The position numbers were made by a program, and so were the translations under genes. The notes under the pieces were generated by a model. It was not told the DNA's origin and made no database searches. It saw nothing but the letters and a program-made list of their open reading frames with translations. Positions 17,342 to 25,497 of a stretch of 64,000 nt of DNA are shown one piece after another. This DNA comes from Psychrobacter immobilis (GTDB lineage: Bacteria > Pseudomonadota > Gammaproteobacteria > Pseudomonadales > Moraxellaceae). Position 1 is the first letter of the stretch, and each line of letters opens with the position of its first letter. The stretch spans positions 1-64,000 of the forward strand of contig NZ_CAJHAD010000013.1 of the NCBI RefSeq assembly GCF_904846285.1. The letters are read 5' to 3'.

Positions 17342-17521
17342 TTCATTTAACATAATATACATTATGCGAAAACAAACCAACGGTCTTAAGAGTTGAGTAC
17401 GCAATATTTTTAATTTGTGAATCTTTACATTCGTTTCTAGTAGAACTTAAATATCTATATGGTTTATACCAACATTTAACATCAATACTTTTAATACCAA
17501 TACCAACATCTCAAATATTAA
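17199..17521. other. AT-rich spacer holding the presumed island junction
   Basis: A 323-base stretch without a gene, between the first recombinase and the first chromosomal-type gene. It is very AT-rich in its left part, with the repeats listed separately, and includes TTTATACCAACATT and ACCAATACCAACAT motifs near 17464-17512. No tRNA gene, which would be a common integration target, is present. The exact end of the element cannot be fixed from one side. Confidence 0.5.
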
Positions 17522-18007
17522 CTAACGACAATTCTTTAGCAAATGCTCTCGTAAAGATTTGCCGTCCTCATCTAGAATGACATCTGTCACTTGGCAAGCC
17601 ACTTCATTATCAATGCTCTTACATGACAATTCATAATATACAGCATTGCCTTGCGTTAAGCTGACTTGCACCAATCCTTGCGTGGTCACTGAAAACTGCT
17701 TATCTTGCTCATAGTCAGGATCTTGCGAACTCCATAACACGTCATAACCAATATGACATGACATTTGCTCTCTAGCAAAATAATCCTGCTCAAGCTGCAT
17801 TGCCGCCTGTAGCTCTTGGCTGCCATATTGTTGCAAAACCATCGGATAATCCTGACCTTGATTATCCACATCTTGCTGGTACATATCAGCGATTGTCTTA
17901 ACTTTCATGGCAAACGTCGTCTGCAAGGTCTCTGTTAGATTGGCGGTCGCAGCCATAGCAGAAAACCCTATGATTAACATCATGATGGAAAATGTCGTTT
18001 TCTGCAT
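17522..18007 (-). CDS. Exported hypothetical protein
   Basis: A 161-residue protein with a Sec signal peptide (MQKTTFSIMMLIIGFSAMAA, cleavage likely after AMA or ATA), hence periplasmic or outer-surface. The mature part is acidic, with four cysteines that could form two disulfides. No family recognised. The start at 18007 is supported by GGAGGG 5-10 bases upstream; an in-frame ATG at 18019 lies inside that ribosome-binding site. It is the first gene outside the recombinase block and is transcribed toward it. It is divergent from the lipoprotein gene at 18260, and the 250-base gap between them should hold both promoters. Confidence 0.7.
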   Translation of the reverse strand: MQKTTFSIMMLIIGFSAMAATANLTETLQTTFAMKVKTIADMYQQDVDNQGQDYPMVLQQYGSQELQAAMQLEQDYFAREQMSCHIGYDVLWSSQDPDYEQDKQFSVTTQGLVQVSLTQGNAVYYELSCKSIDNEVACQVTDVILDEDGKSLREHLLKNCR

Positions 18008-18196
18008 GGTGCCCTCCATTTGCTATGACTTTTTATGTATTATATTCATAAAAAGTCATATAAACTACTATTTTACTACATACTTATGTTGGTTAGGTTT
18101 ATCGAGAGAAAATCCCGTTCACACAGCACCATTATGAACTTTGATGAGTTATGAGTACTATTGATGAGCAAACGCCCATTTAACTCAGTATTTATT

Positions 18197-18217
18197 CAGG
18201 TCTCAGGTCTCAGGTCT
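18197..18217. repeat. Triple CAGGTCT tandem repeat
   Basis: Three perfect head-to-tail copies of CAGGTCT lie 43-63 bases before the lipoprotein start codon at 18260. They are in the probable leader or promoter of that gene. Copy number change by slippage could alter spacing in 7-base steps. Confidence 0.7.
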
Positions 18218-18259
18218 AATGCCGCTCTAATTTCAATAAGCTACGATAAGGATATTCTT

Positions 18260-18934
18260 ATGATGCCGTCATCTCGTTTTGATATTTCTCAGTCAGGGTT
18301 TTATAAATTAATAACAGCTGCGTGCTTTGCCTCCCTACTTGTTGCGACTGGCTGCTCATCTTCTGCTGATTCTAATGTCAGAATACCCAATCAGCAAAAT
18401 GGTAATACCTCAGCGCCCGTCATCTCTGACACCAGCCAGCAAACGCTCAGACAGCAAGCGTTGCGTATTCAGCGTGCGTTGGCGACTAATGACTTTGCTC
18501 GCATCACCAATGATATCCACCCAACTCGCGGCGTTCGTTTTTCGATGTATGCGTATGTGCGACCTGAGACCGATAAGGTCTTTAGCCGTGAACAATTCGC
18601 CCAATACCTACAACAGTCCAAAATCCGCTTTACTTGGGGTGATTTGGATGGTACTGGGGAGTTATTGGTCACGCCGCTACCGACGTATTTGGCGACTTGG
18701 GTTGATGCTAAAAAGTTTAACGATGCTCGCATAAAAATTAATGATTTTGAGTCTAGAGGTAATATGATTAATAACGTGAAGGATGTTTACCCAAAATCAG
18801 ACGTGGTTGATTTTTATTATAAGGGTACGGACGAGTATGACGGTATGGATTGGCGTGGCATGCGCTTAGTATTTGATGACTATCAAGGCAAACGTTATTT
18901 AGTGGCTATCATCAATGACCAATGGACGGTTTAA
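18260..18934 (+). CDS. Putative lipoprotein of unknown function
   Basis: A 224-residue protein with an N-terminal hydrophobic segment ending in the lipobox L-V-A-T-G-C about residue 32, so it should be a membrane-anchored lipoprotein. The start at 18260 (MMPSSRFDIS) was preferred over an ATG 99 bases upstream because AAGGAT precedes it at the right distance and the signal sequence then has normal length. The mature region begins with a Ser/Asn/Gln-rich linker. It continues as an alpha/beta-looking domain with many aromatic residues (FSMYAYVRPETDKVFSREQF, FYYKGTDEYDGMDWRGMRL). I do not recognise the family. A terminator follows about 50 bases after the stop. Confidence 0.75.
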   Translation: MMPSSRFDISQSGFYKLITAACFASLLVATGCSSSADSNVRIPNQQNGNTSAPVISDTSQQTLRQQALRIQRALATNDFARITNDIHPTRGVRFSMYAYVRPETDKVFSREQFAQYLQQSKIRFTWGDLDGTGELLVTPLPTYLATWVDAKKFNDARIKINDFESRGNMINNVKDVYPKSDVVDFYYKGTDEYDGMDWRGMRLVFDDYQGKRYLVAIINDQWTV

Positions 18935-18983
18935 AGCCTTTTTATCCATAAAAACATGAGTTTATAGCCATAAAAACTAGCAC

Positions 18984-19020
18984 AGGGCGGTGTTATTGAA
19001 TCCATACACTGCCCTTTTTA
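18984..19020 (+). terminator. Rho-independent terminator after the lipoprotein gene
   Basis: AGGGCGGTG at 18984-18992 pairs with CACTGCCCT at 19007-19015 with one wobble, followed by a run of T. It ends the rightward transcript of the lipoprotein gene. Confidence 0.75.
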
Positions 19021-19081
19021 TTGCTTTTTTCACCTATATATATTTTTATTTGCTATAGATACTTAATACTGATGATTTTTA

Positions 19082-19825
19082 TTAAAGCGGCGTTTGGCGA
19101 AAAAACTTCACCATAATCTCGTAAATGTCAGGGTAAGCGTCGACCAGCTTTTGCGGCGTCTCAAAAAACACTTCACTGAGTACCGCAAAAAACTCCGCTG
19201 GATTGGTTGCACCGTAACGATCAAGACCTGATTTATGATGGGTTTGAAAATCCTCAAAGTCTCGCGTCATAATCTCAGTCCAGCGCGCAGGATCCATATC
19301 GGTTTGCAGCGGCGGAAAACCATTGGCGCGACCATTTAACATATCGAGCTTATGCACAAACTCATGAATGACCACGTTATGACCGTCGCGCTCGCCTGAG
19401 TGTTTGGCATCTTTCCACGACAGAATGACAGGACCGCGTAACCACGCTTCGCCGCTGCGGTGTTGGCTACCTTCGTGGACGATACCCAACTCATCTACGG
19501 TGGTGGTTTCGCTCTTATAGGAACCAGAATAAATAATAATGGCCGACCAGCCAGCGTACCACTCAAGGCTTAGGTTTAAAATAGGGAGGCAAGCTTGTAA
19601 TGCGATAGATTGCTTGACCGCATCGGTAATATCGAAACCCTGCGCGCCAGTAATCGACTTGTTAGCCAAAAATAACGTCGCCAGTTCAAACAGGCGTGTT
19701 AGCTCATTCTCGTTTAGCCTATCAAGTATGACAATACGCTGAGCCGCTTGCAGCCAGTCAGCATGGATAAACTCGCTGTTGTCCAATATGCGCTGCTCGC
19801 GCCAGTCTTTTATCATGCTAAACAT
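19082..19825 (-). CDS. mtfA: Zinc-dependent peptidase MtfA (Mlc titration factor family)
   Basis: A 247-residue protein of the MtfA/YeeI family, a cytosolic zinc metallopeptidase known in Escherichia coli to bind the glucose repressor Mlc. The zinc motif H154-E-F-V-H158 is followed by KLDML and GRANGFPP, and a downstream glutamate in EFFAVLSEVFFETP (about 215-230) can be the third ligand. The preceding stretch GEAWLRGPVILSWKDAKH is also characteristic. Length is as expected. It stands alone on the minus strand, 96 bases from the RhuM-Fic gene upstream. Psychrobacter-type bacteria generally lack a glucose PTS, so its natural target here is unlikely to be the E. coli one. Confidence 0.9.
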   Translation of the reverse strand: MFSMIKDWREQRILDNSEFIHADWLQAAQRIVILDRLNENELTRLFELATLFLANKSITGAQGFDITDAVKQSIALQACLPILNLSLEWYAGWSAIIIYSGSYKSETTTVDELGIVHEGSQHRSGEAWLRGPVILSWKDAKHSGERDGHNVVIHEFVHKLDMLNGRANGFPPLQTDMDPARWTEIMTRDFEDFQTHHKSGLDRYGATNPAEFFAVLSEVFFETPQKLVDAYPDIYEIMVKFFRQTPL

Positions 19826-19921
19826 ATTAAATTTCCTTTAATTTTGTCGTTAGACTGTACTTTTTATTATTGGCGTTATGTGTTTTAAGGGGTTAAATGG
19901 TGCTGACAATAAGCCTACTTA

Positions 19922-20914
19922 TCAAGACTCTAACGACAACATATTCATAATTAATTTAATCAAGGTTTTTTTTTGGTTGGGGTCAGATTCAGCGACCAAT
20001 AAGGTTAATGCGGCAAGCCCGGTGTTATTGATGACCATATCACCTTTATCATTGAGCAGTCGATTATTACGGTGCAGAAAATCTACAAACAAAAAAGCGC
20101 CGCTGCGTTTATTGCCATCGGTAAAAGGATGGTTTTTGACCATAAAGTACAGCAGATGCGCCGCTTTACTCTCGATGGTCGGGTATGCAGGCTCGCCAAA
20201 CACCGTCTGCTGTAAATTACCCAGTACACTGTCCAAACCATCACCTCGAGGCTTGGCGAACAATTCAGTCGCCTCGCCCCTTGCTATCAGCTGTGCTTTT
20301 AAGTCCGTCAGCGCTGCCATTGCCTCAGTTGGACTCGGTAAGATACCGCCCTCTTGCCCTGCAGGATTATCAAGCAAGCCTTCATCATAGCGCTGTAACC
20401 ATAAAAATGTCTGTGTATAACGACTGATAATCTCAACCAAGCCTCGACCTTCATCGGTTTTCAGCTCGGGACTTTGCGCGGTTTTTCTAATTAAATTTAA
20501 CGCTTGTTGTAGCTCGCTTGAGTTTTTATCAAAGCGCTCTTGATTGAGCGTATAGCCTTGAACTAAGTATTCGCGTAAGCGCTGGGTTGCCCAGCGTCTA
20601 AACTGCACACCTTGGGAAGATTTGATGCGATACCCTACTGAGATAACCACATCTAAGTCATAAAAATTCACAGGGCGATCAGAATTTGGAATATGCATTT
20701 TTTGCATATTGCTTTTTTCAGCGATTTCTTCATCATTGATGGCATTGGCAATATGACGCGAAATAACTGACTGGTCACGACCAAACAGCTCGGTCATTTG
20801 TGCTTGTGACAGCCAAACAGTCTCTTGCTCAAAACGTACGTCTACCTGCGCCTTTCCATCAGCGCTTTCATATATCTCTACTTTTGCTGCTTTATCATTC
20901 GTAGAATCAGTCAT
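19922..20914 (-). CDS. RhuM-Fic fusion protein (virulence RhuM family with Fic/DOC domain)
   Basis: A 330-residue protein with two parts. Residues about 10-130 match the RhuM family, a helix-turn-helix-like domain with VWLSQAQMTELFGRDQS and FYDLDVVISVGYRIKSSQGVQFRRWATQRLREY. Residues 220-310 carry a Fic/DOC domain with the complete active-site motif H262-P-F-T-D-G-N-K-R270. Such proteins transfer AMP or phosphate to target proteins, and many serve as toxins of toxin-antitoxin systems. No separate antitoxin gene is visible next to it, and I did not find an obvious S/T-x-x-x-E-G inhibitory motif. It may be self-controlled by the RhuM part. The gene lies outside the recombinase block, but its kind is often horizontally acquired. 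Confidence 0.85.
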   Translation of the reverse strand: MTDSTNDKAAKVEIYESADGKAQVDVRFEQETVWLSQAQMTELFGRDQSVISRHIANAINDEEIAEKSNMQKMHIPNSDRPVNFYDLDVVISVGYRIKSSQGVQFRRWATQRLREYLVQGYTLNQERFDKNSSELQQALNLIRKTAQSPELKTDEGRGLVEIISRYTQTFLWLQRYDEGLLDNPAGQEGGILPSPTEAMAALTDLKAQLIARGEATELFAKPRGDGLDSVLGNLQQTVFGEPAYPTIESKAAHLLYFMVKNHPFTDGNKRSGAFLFVDFLHRNNRLLNDKGDMVINNTGLAALTLLVAESDPNQKKTLIKLIMNMLSLES

Positions 20915-21341
20915 CTTGGTTTTTCCTTAACTTAATATATACGCTTATGCTCACTTCATAAATCATACAGCGACTGCATGACAGAGTACATAACAATGAC
21001 TATCCTGTGCTTGTGCTTGGAGTATCTCGCGGCCTATAACCGAAATGCTGCTTATAAATGCGTGCAAAGTAACCTTGGTCGCCATAACCGACTCTATGCG
21101 CTACTTCATCTATGGTTACGTAGCTTTTGGTTTTTAACTATGACACCAGGTACGACAGATAAGGTAATAGGATCTATAGAGGGGTGAGCGTTGCTCATAA
21201 AAGACGCCTTGTCGAAAAATTTGAGTCAGAAGAAGCGCATTTATACAGGAAAAATAAAAGAATATGCCGGTCTACATGACCATTTATCTCTACCCTTCAG
21301 CGCGCTTGATCTGGCTTATCAGTTGCATCAGTTATTTACTA
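20915..21341. other. Gene-poor stretch containing an AraC-type remnant
   Basis: A 427-base stretch between the RhuM-Fic gene and the EamA exporter. The left half holds the C-terminal piece of a broken AraC-family regulator on the minus strand, described separately. Short open frames on the plus strand (from 20978 and 21191) have no recognisable products. The right half shows nothing definite. Confidence 0.6.
21000..21136 (-). pseudogene. Remnant of an AraC-family regulator (C-terminal helix-turn-helix)
   Basis: Read on the minus strand, this piece gives LKTKSYVTIDEVAHRVGYG followed by DQGYFARIYKQHFGYRPRD and a stop. That is the second helix-turn-helix and the closing signature of AraC/XylS-type regulators. 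An in-frame TAG lies directly upstream, and there is no room for a sensor domain or the first helix-turn-helix. About 45 codons remain. It is 200 bases from the EamA exporter, so the lost regulator might once have governed that gene or a deleted neighbour. Identification as AraC C-terminus is confident; the history is inferred. Confidence 0.8.
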
Positions 21342-22292
21342 CTATGCGTGAGCAGCCTTTCTTCCCAGTCCTACCTTCACATTAGCCAATATCAGTCCAG
21401 ATAAGATGAGCACCATTGCTAGCATCTTCCACCATGTCACTATTTCCCCTGTGAACAACACTGAAGTCGCCATACCGAATACTGGCACCAGTAGAGCAAA
21501 AGGCATAACCTTAGAGGCTATATTTTGACTAAGCAAATGCGCCCACAATCCAAAACCAATCAGGGTTGAGATATAGACGATAAATCCAAGCGATAACCAA
21601 GACTTGAAAGATGCCTGTGTGAGTGTTGCAAGCGTCCATGCCTCATTTTCAAATAGCAGAGAAGATAGAGTCAAAACTATACATGCAATCAGACCGCCCC
21701 ATACTACTAGTGATAGCGAAGACAGTGCCGATGACTTATTTGACGCTTTATTGTTGCTATTAACAGGCGAGGCAGTAGAGATGTTACTGGTACTCTGCTG
21801 CATTGAGGCCTGTTTTGAAGCAATATTGCCAAAGCTCCAACCTATGGCTGCAATCAGTATGCAGATAAAGCCAACCAAGGGCATGTCACCACCAAGGTTA
21901 AAGGCAATCACACCCAGCCCTAGCACACCGACCAGCATACCGATAATCTGCATGCGACCCACAGACTCTCCCAAAATGACATAGGCCAATAGGACGGTGA
22001 TGAAAATCTGGACTTGCAACAAGAGCGCCGTCAACCCTGCTGATGCACCTAGGTGCATCGCGGTAAATACAAAGGCATACTGCATAACAAAAGTACCGAT
22101 AGCATAGATAAATAAGGTACGGTTGAATTTGGGCGGTTTAAGGAATAAAACCAACGGCATGGCAGTAAAGAAAAAACGTAGAGCGGTTAACATCAATGGT
22201 GGAAAGCTTTCAAGCGCCCATGCAATAAAGGTAAAGTTTACACCCCATATAAAGGTAACCAATACGGCTAAAGCAATGTGGATTGGAGTCAT
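21342..22292 (-). CDS. EamA-family DMT transporter (metabolite exporter)
   Basis: A 316-residue inner-membrane protein with two EamA repeats and about ten transmembrane helices. It opens with IHIALAVLVTFIWGVNFTFIAW and contains the repeat signature YVILGESVGRMQIIGMLVG near residues 105-125. A polar, Ser/Asn-rich loop of about 30 residues (SMQQSTSNISTASPVNSNNK) separates the halves and is longer than usual. Relatives such as YdeD/EamA export O-acetylserine, cysteine or other amino acids. It is divergently paired with a MocR-type regulator at 22578, an arrangement in which the regulator commonly controls the transporter. Substrate unknown. Confidence 0.88.
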   Translation of the reverse strand: MTPIHIALAVLVTFIWGVNFTFIAWALESFPPLMLTALRFFFTAMPLVLFLKPPKFNRTLFIYAIGTFVMQYAFVFTAMHLGASAGLTALLLQVQIFITVLLAYVILGESVGRMQIIGMLVGVLGLGVIAFNLGGDMPLVGFICILIAAIGWSFGNIASKQASMQQSTSNISTASPVNSNNKASNKSSALSSLSLVVWGGLIACIVLTLSSLLFENEAWTLATLTQASFKSWLSLGFIVYISTLIGFGLWAHLLSQNIASKVMPFALLVPVFGMATSVLFTGEIVTWWKMLAMVLILSGLILANVKVGLGRKAAHA

Positions 22293-22577
22293 AGGATTAT
22301 CCTAAATAATGATTATTTATTGACATTAAATTGTTGTATTTGGACGTGATGGAATTGACCAGTATAAATACAGCCTATGCCGTTATGCTGCCGTCAAAGT
22401 TTGCGGTTAAATTCATTCTGTCTACCATCCGTATGATTCTAACTATTGTTGATACACTCAACTATAGTTTAAATACCCATAACAGAACCGATACAGTTTC
22501 ACTAATGGTGAACAAGGTGTATAGTCGCTTTTAACGTTACAATTAATCATTACATTGAAGAGATAAGCACATTCATT

Positions 22578-23990
22578 ATGGTAGAAACCTATACGCTTAA
22601 TCCCAATTTAACCAAGACTGCCGCCGTCTCTGAATGGCTACAGCAGCGTATTGACTGGCAGATTTACCTGCCCAATCAGCGTGTGCCCTCGGTGCGAAAG
22701 TTAGCGAAACTATTAAATATATCAAGCTTTACAGTGGTACAAGCTTATGAGCAATTGGTGGCTACCAGTGTGCTAATCGCTAAGCCCAGCTCGGGCTATT
22801 ATGTCAATACGCAAGCAAAAGCAGTTCAGCCGAATGATGATAAAAGAGCAGCCGCTAAGTACCCAGTAATAGATACGCGCTGGCTGATACAGCAAGTTTT
22901 TAGTGATATCCCGCATAATCGTTCGCCAGGGGTGGGAACATTACCGAGAGACTGGATACGTAATGAGAAGATGGAATGGGCTATACGTCAGGTAACTCAG
23001 CAAGCTGATAGCTTTATCTATGATTATGGCAATGTTCACGGCTATTTGCCGCTACGTCAGCAGCTGGTTCAACACCTGCATACACTGGGTATGCAAACTC
23101 ATACTGACCATGTGATTACTACAGCTGGGGTATCTCAAGCCGTGACCATGGTTGCGCGGCTTCTTACTCAAGCTGGGGATACGGTGGTCGTTGATGGGCC
23201 GGGCTGGTATTGGCTATCAAGCTGCCTACAACAACAAGGATTAAACGTCGTCTCTGTAGAACGTGACCATCAAGGGCCTAATATTGAGCAGATGCAAAAG
23301 CTGTTTGCGATGCATCGTCCTAAGCTCTATTTAACCAATAGCGTGCTCCATAATCCGACCTCTTGTAACCTGCATCCTGCCCGTGCGCACCAAGTACTCA
23401 ATCTTATTCATGAGTACGATGCTTATATTTTTGAGGACGATTTATACGCTGCATTTGTACCGGTTGGTCAAGTATTGCGTTATGCTAGCCTTGATCAGTT
23501 TGAACGGGTTTTTTATGCGACTGGGTTTTCAAAGTCAATGTCGTCAGGCTGGCGCGTCGGCATGTTGGTCTGTCCTGATAACTATATTGATGATGTGTTG
23601 CGTATTAAAACCTTAAGCAATTCAAACACGCCAGAATTTGGCGAACGGGTTTGTCACCACTTATGGACGCATGGTGAATATCGCCGGCAGATTAAAAAAG
23701 TACAGCAGCATTTATATAGCGCTCATGAAAGAATGCGCAAAGCATTACCAAGGATAGGACTTACCTATCCTGAGCATACACAAGCAGGTCTCTTTGCTTG
23801 GGTAGACACGGGGCAGGATACGAGCCAGCTGGCACTAGATGCCTATAAAGAAGGTTGGCTGGTCGCACCGGGACAATTATTTTATCCCGATGCCCGCACC
23901 TCAAACCATCTTCGCCTAAATGTATCAACAACAAGCGATGAGTTTTTGAGGTGGTTGGGTAATTATTTGCATAACAGCTGTCAATACTGA
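22578..23990 (+). CDS. MocR-family regulator (GntR helix-turn-helix fused to aminotransferase fold)
   Basis: A 470-residue PLP-dependent regulator. Residues about 10-75 are a GntR winged helix (LPNQRVPSVRKLAKLLNISSFTVVQAYEQL). Residues 110-470 form a type I aminotransferase-like fold. The PLP lysine is in the segment YATGFSKSMSSGWRVG (about 313-328), preceded by the aspartate in FEDDLY. MocR proteins sense amino acids or vitamin B6 and act on divergent promoters. The 285-base gap to the EamA gene is therefore the likely operator region. The start was chosen at the first ATG, which gives the standard N-terminus. Confidence 0.92.
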   Translation: MVETYTLNPNLTKTAAVSEWLQQRIDWQIYLPNQRVPSVRKLAKLLNISSFTVVQAYEQLVATSVLIAKPSSGYYVNTQAKAVQPNDDKRAAAKYPVIDTRWLIQQVFSDIPHNRSPGVGTLPRDWIRNEKMEWAIRQVTQQADSFIYDYGNVHGYLPLRQQLVQHLHTLGMQTHTDHVITTAGVSQAVTMVARLLTQAGDTVVVDGPGWYWLSSCLQQQGLNVVSVERDHQGPNIEQMQKLFAMHRPKLYLTNSVLHNPTSCNLHPARAHQVLNLIHEYDAYIFEDDLYAAFVPVGQVLRYASLDQFERVFYATGFSKSMSSGWRVGMLVCPDNYIDDVLRIKTLSNSNTPEFGERVCHHLWTHGEYRRQIKKVQQHLYSAHERMRKALPRIGLTYPEHTQAGLFAWVDTGQDTSQLALDAYKEGWLVAPGQLFYPDARTSNHLRLNVSTTSDEFLRWLGNYLHNSCQY

Positions 23991-24001
23991 TAAAAATGCT
24001 A

Positions 24002-25246
24002 TCACCCTACCACTAGCCGCATCATCTGCGTACTAATATAACCGCCAAAGGTGCCTACCGCATAGCCTAAAATACCCAAGAACACGCCAACTGGCGCGAG
24101 CGACGGATGAAATGCCGTAGCGACAATCGGTGCCGATGATGCGCCGCCGGTATTGGCGTTGGAGCCGACCGCTAGAAAGAAAAACGGTGCGCGAATCATC
24201 CTAGCGACCGCAAAAATAATCACGACGTGGATACTCATCCATAATAGACCAATGAGTAGTAAGCGCCACTGTGAGACAATACCCGCGAGATTTATTTGCA
24301 TACCGATAGCAGCAATCAATATAAAGATAAATACTGTACCGAATTTGGAGGCACCAACATGGTCAAGACGGCGAATTTTGGTGAAAGAGAATATGACACC
24401 TATGATAGTAATAATCACCACCATCCAAAAGAATGCGCTGGCAAAGCTGTATTGTACAGCCCAACTATAAGGGGCAAAGAAGTCTGCTATTTGACCGCCG
24501 ACGAAATGCGCCACGCCAACCATAGCAAAGCACAAGCCAAATATCACCATCAAATCATTTAAGGTCGCTGGACGCGCATGGTCACGCTCATAGCTTTCAA
24601 CCGCGGCAATCACTTTATCAATACTACTGCTATCCGCCCGTAAAAACTTATCTATCTTAGCGCTGTGCTTGGCCATGACCAAAATAGCTAGAAGCCATAA
24701 CGACGCATTAGTGGTATCGACTAAGATCATCATGCCAAATAAATCATCGCTGACGCCAAACAGCTCTTTCATCGCTGCTTGGTTGGCCGCGCCGCCAATC
24801 CAACTACCCGCGACCGCTGAAAATCCGCGCCATAAAGTATCGTCGGTAAACATCTCAGGCGATATCCACTTAGCGATGCCTAAACTGATTGGACCACTAA
24901 TGATGATAGCGATACTGGCCGCAAAAAACATCGCAATGGCTTTCCAACCTAAGCCTAAGATTTTAGGGACATCCATCGATAAGGTCATTAGTAGCAAACT
25001 GGCGGGCAACAGATAGGTAGCGGTAAAGCCATAAATCTGTGAGCCGATGCCATCAGCAAAGACGCCTAAGCTGTTTAACGTTGCTGGGATAAAGCAGCAC
25101 AGCACAATGCCCGGCAATACCGCATAAAAGCGTCGCCAAAACTTACCGGGCAGCCCTTGGGTATAAAAAACCAAGCCGATAATAGACATAATGATGCCAA
25201 ACGCTAATGGCAGACTGTCAATTGCTAAATGAGAGATGTCGGGCAT
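24002..25246 (-). CDS. DUF819-family integral membrane protein
   Basis: A 414-residue membrane protein with about ten to eleven hydrophobic segments, matching the DUF819 (YjcL-like) family of unknown function, possibly transporters. Characteristic stretches are WIGGAANQAAMKELFGVSD near residue 160 and FLAVGSNANTGGASSAPIVA near 370. The start was set at 25246 (MPDISHL), with GGAG 7 bases upstream, rather than at the ATG 18 bases earlier. It converges closely on the MocR gene (11 bases between stops) and has its own promoter region of about 250 bases on the right, which includes a bidirectional terminator. Substrate unknown. Confidence 0.85.
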   Translation of the reverse strand: MPDISHLAIDSLPLAFGIIMSIIGLVFYTQGLPGKFWRRFYAVLPGIVLCCFIPATLNSLGVFADGIGSQIYGFTATYLLPASLLLMTLSMDVPKILGLGWKAIAMFFAASIAIIISGPISLGIAKWISPEMFTDDTLWRGFSAVAGSWIGGAANQAAMKELFGVSDDLFGMMILVDTTNASLWLLAILVMAKHSAKIDKFLRADSSSIDKVIAAVESYERDHARPATLNDLMVIFGLCFAMVGVAHFVGGQIADFFAPYSWAVQYSFASAFFWMVVIITIIGVIFSFTKIRRLDHVGASKFGTVFIFILIAAIGMQINLAGIVSQWRLLLIGLLWMSIHVVIIFAVARMIRAPFFFLAVGSNANTGGASSAPIVATAFHPSLAPVGVFLGILGYAVGTFGGYISTQMMRLVVG

Positions 25247-25394
25247 CAGATGGCTCCACAGCACACGATGAATAAAAGCTTGTCAGTATAGACAAGGCGA
25301 AAAAGACGCGCAAGCAACGATCTCGCATTGTTGATTTTTTATCAATGTTTTATCATTAAAATAGAGCTGCCTTACTATAAAACCATGACGCACA

Positions 25395-25425
25395 AAAAAG
25401 CCAGATAACAAGTATCTGGCTTTTT
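25395..25425. terminator. Bidirectional terminator-like hairpin upstream of the DUF819 gene
   Basis: AAAAAGCCAGATA at 25395-25407 pairs perfectly with TATCTGGCTTTTT at 25413-25425 around a 5-base loop. The A-run and T-run make it work on both strands. On the minus strand it ends the DEAD-box helicase transcript about 70 bases past that stop. Confidence 0.88.
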
Positions 25426-25497
25426 GACGCTATTTTATCCGATTAAGTCAGAGGCTATTTTATTAATAACCTTTATTAATCATTAAATATAACGGTA

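Noticed and set aside
21191..21385. 64-residue plus-strand open frame beside the AraC remnant
   Set aside because: No similarity recognised, and it runs into the 3' end of the opposite EamA gene; likely chance.
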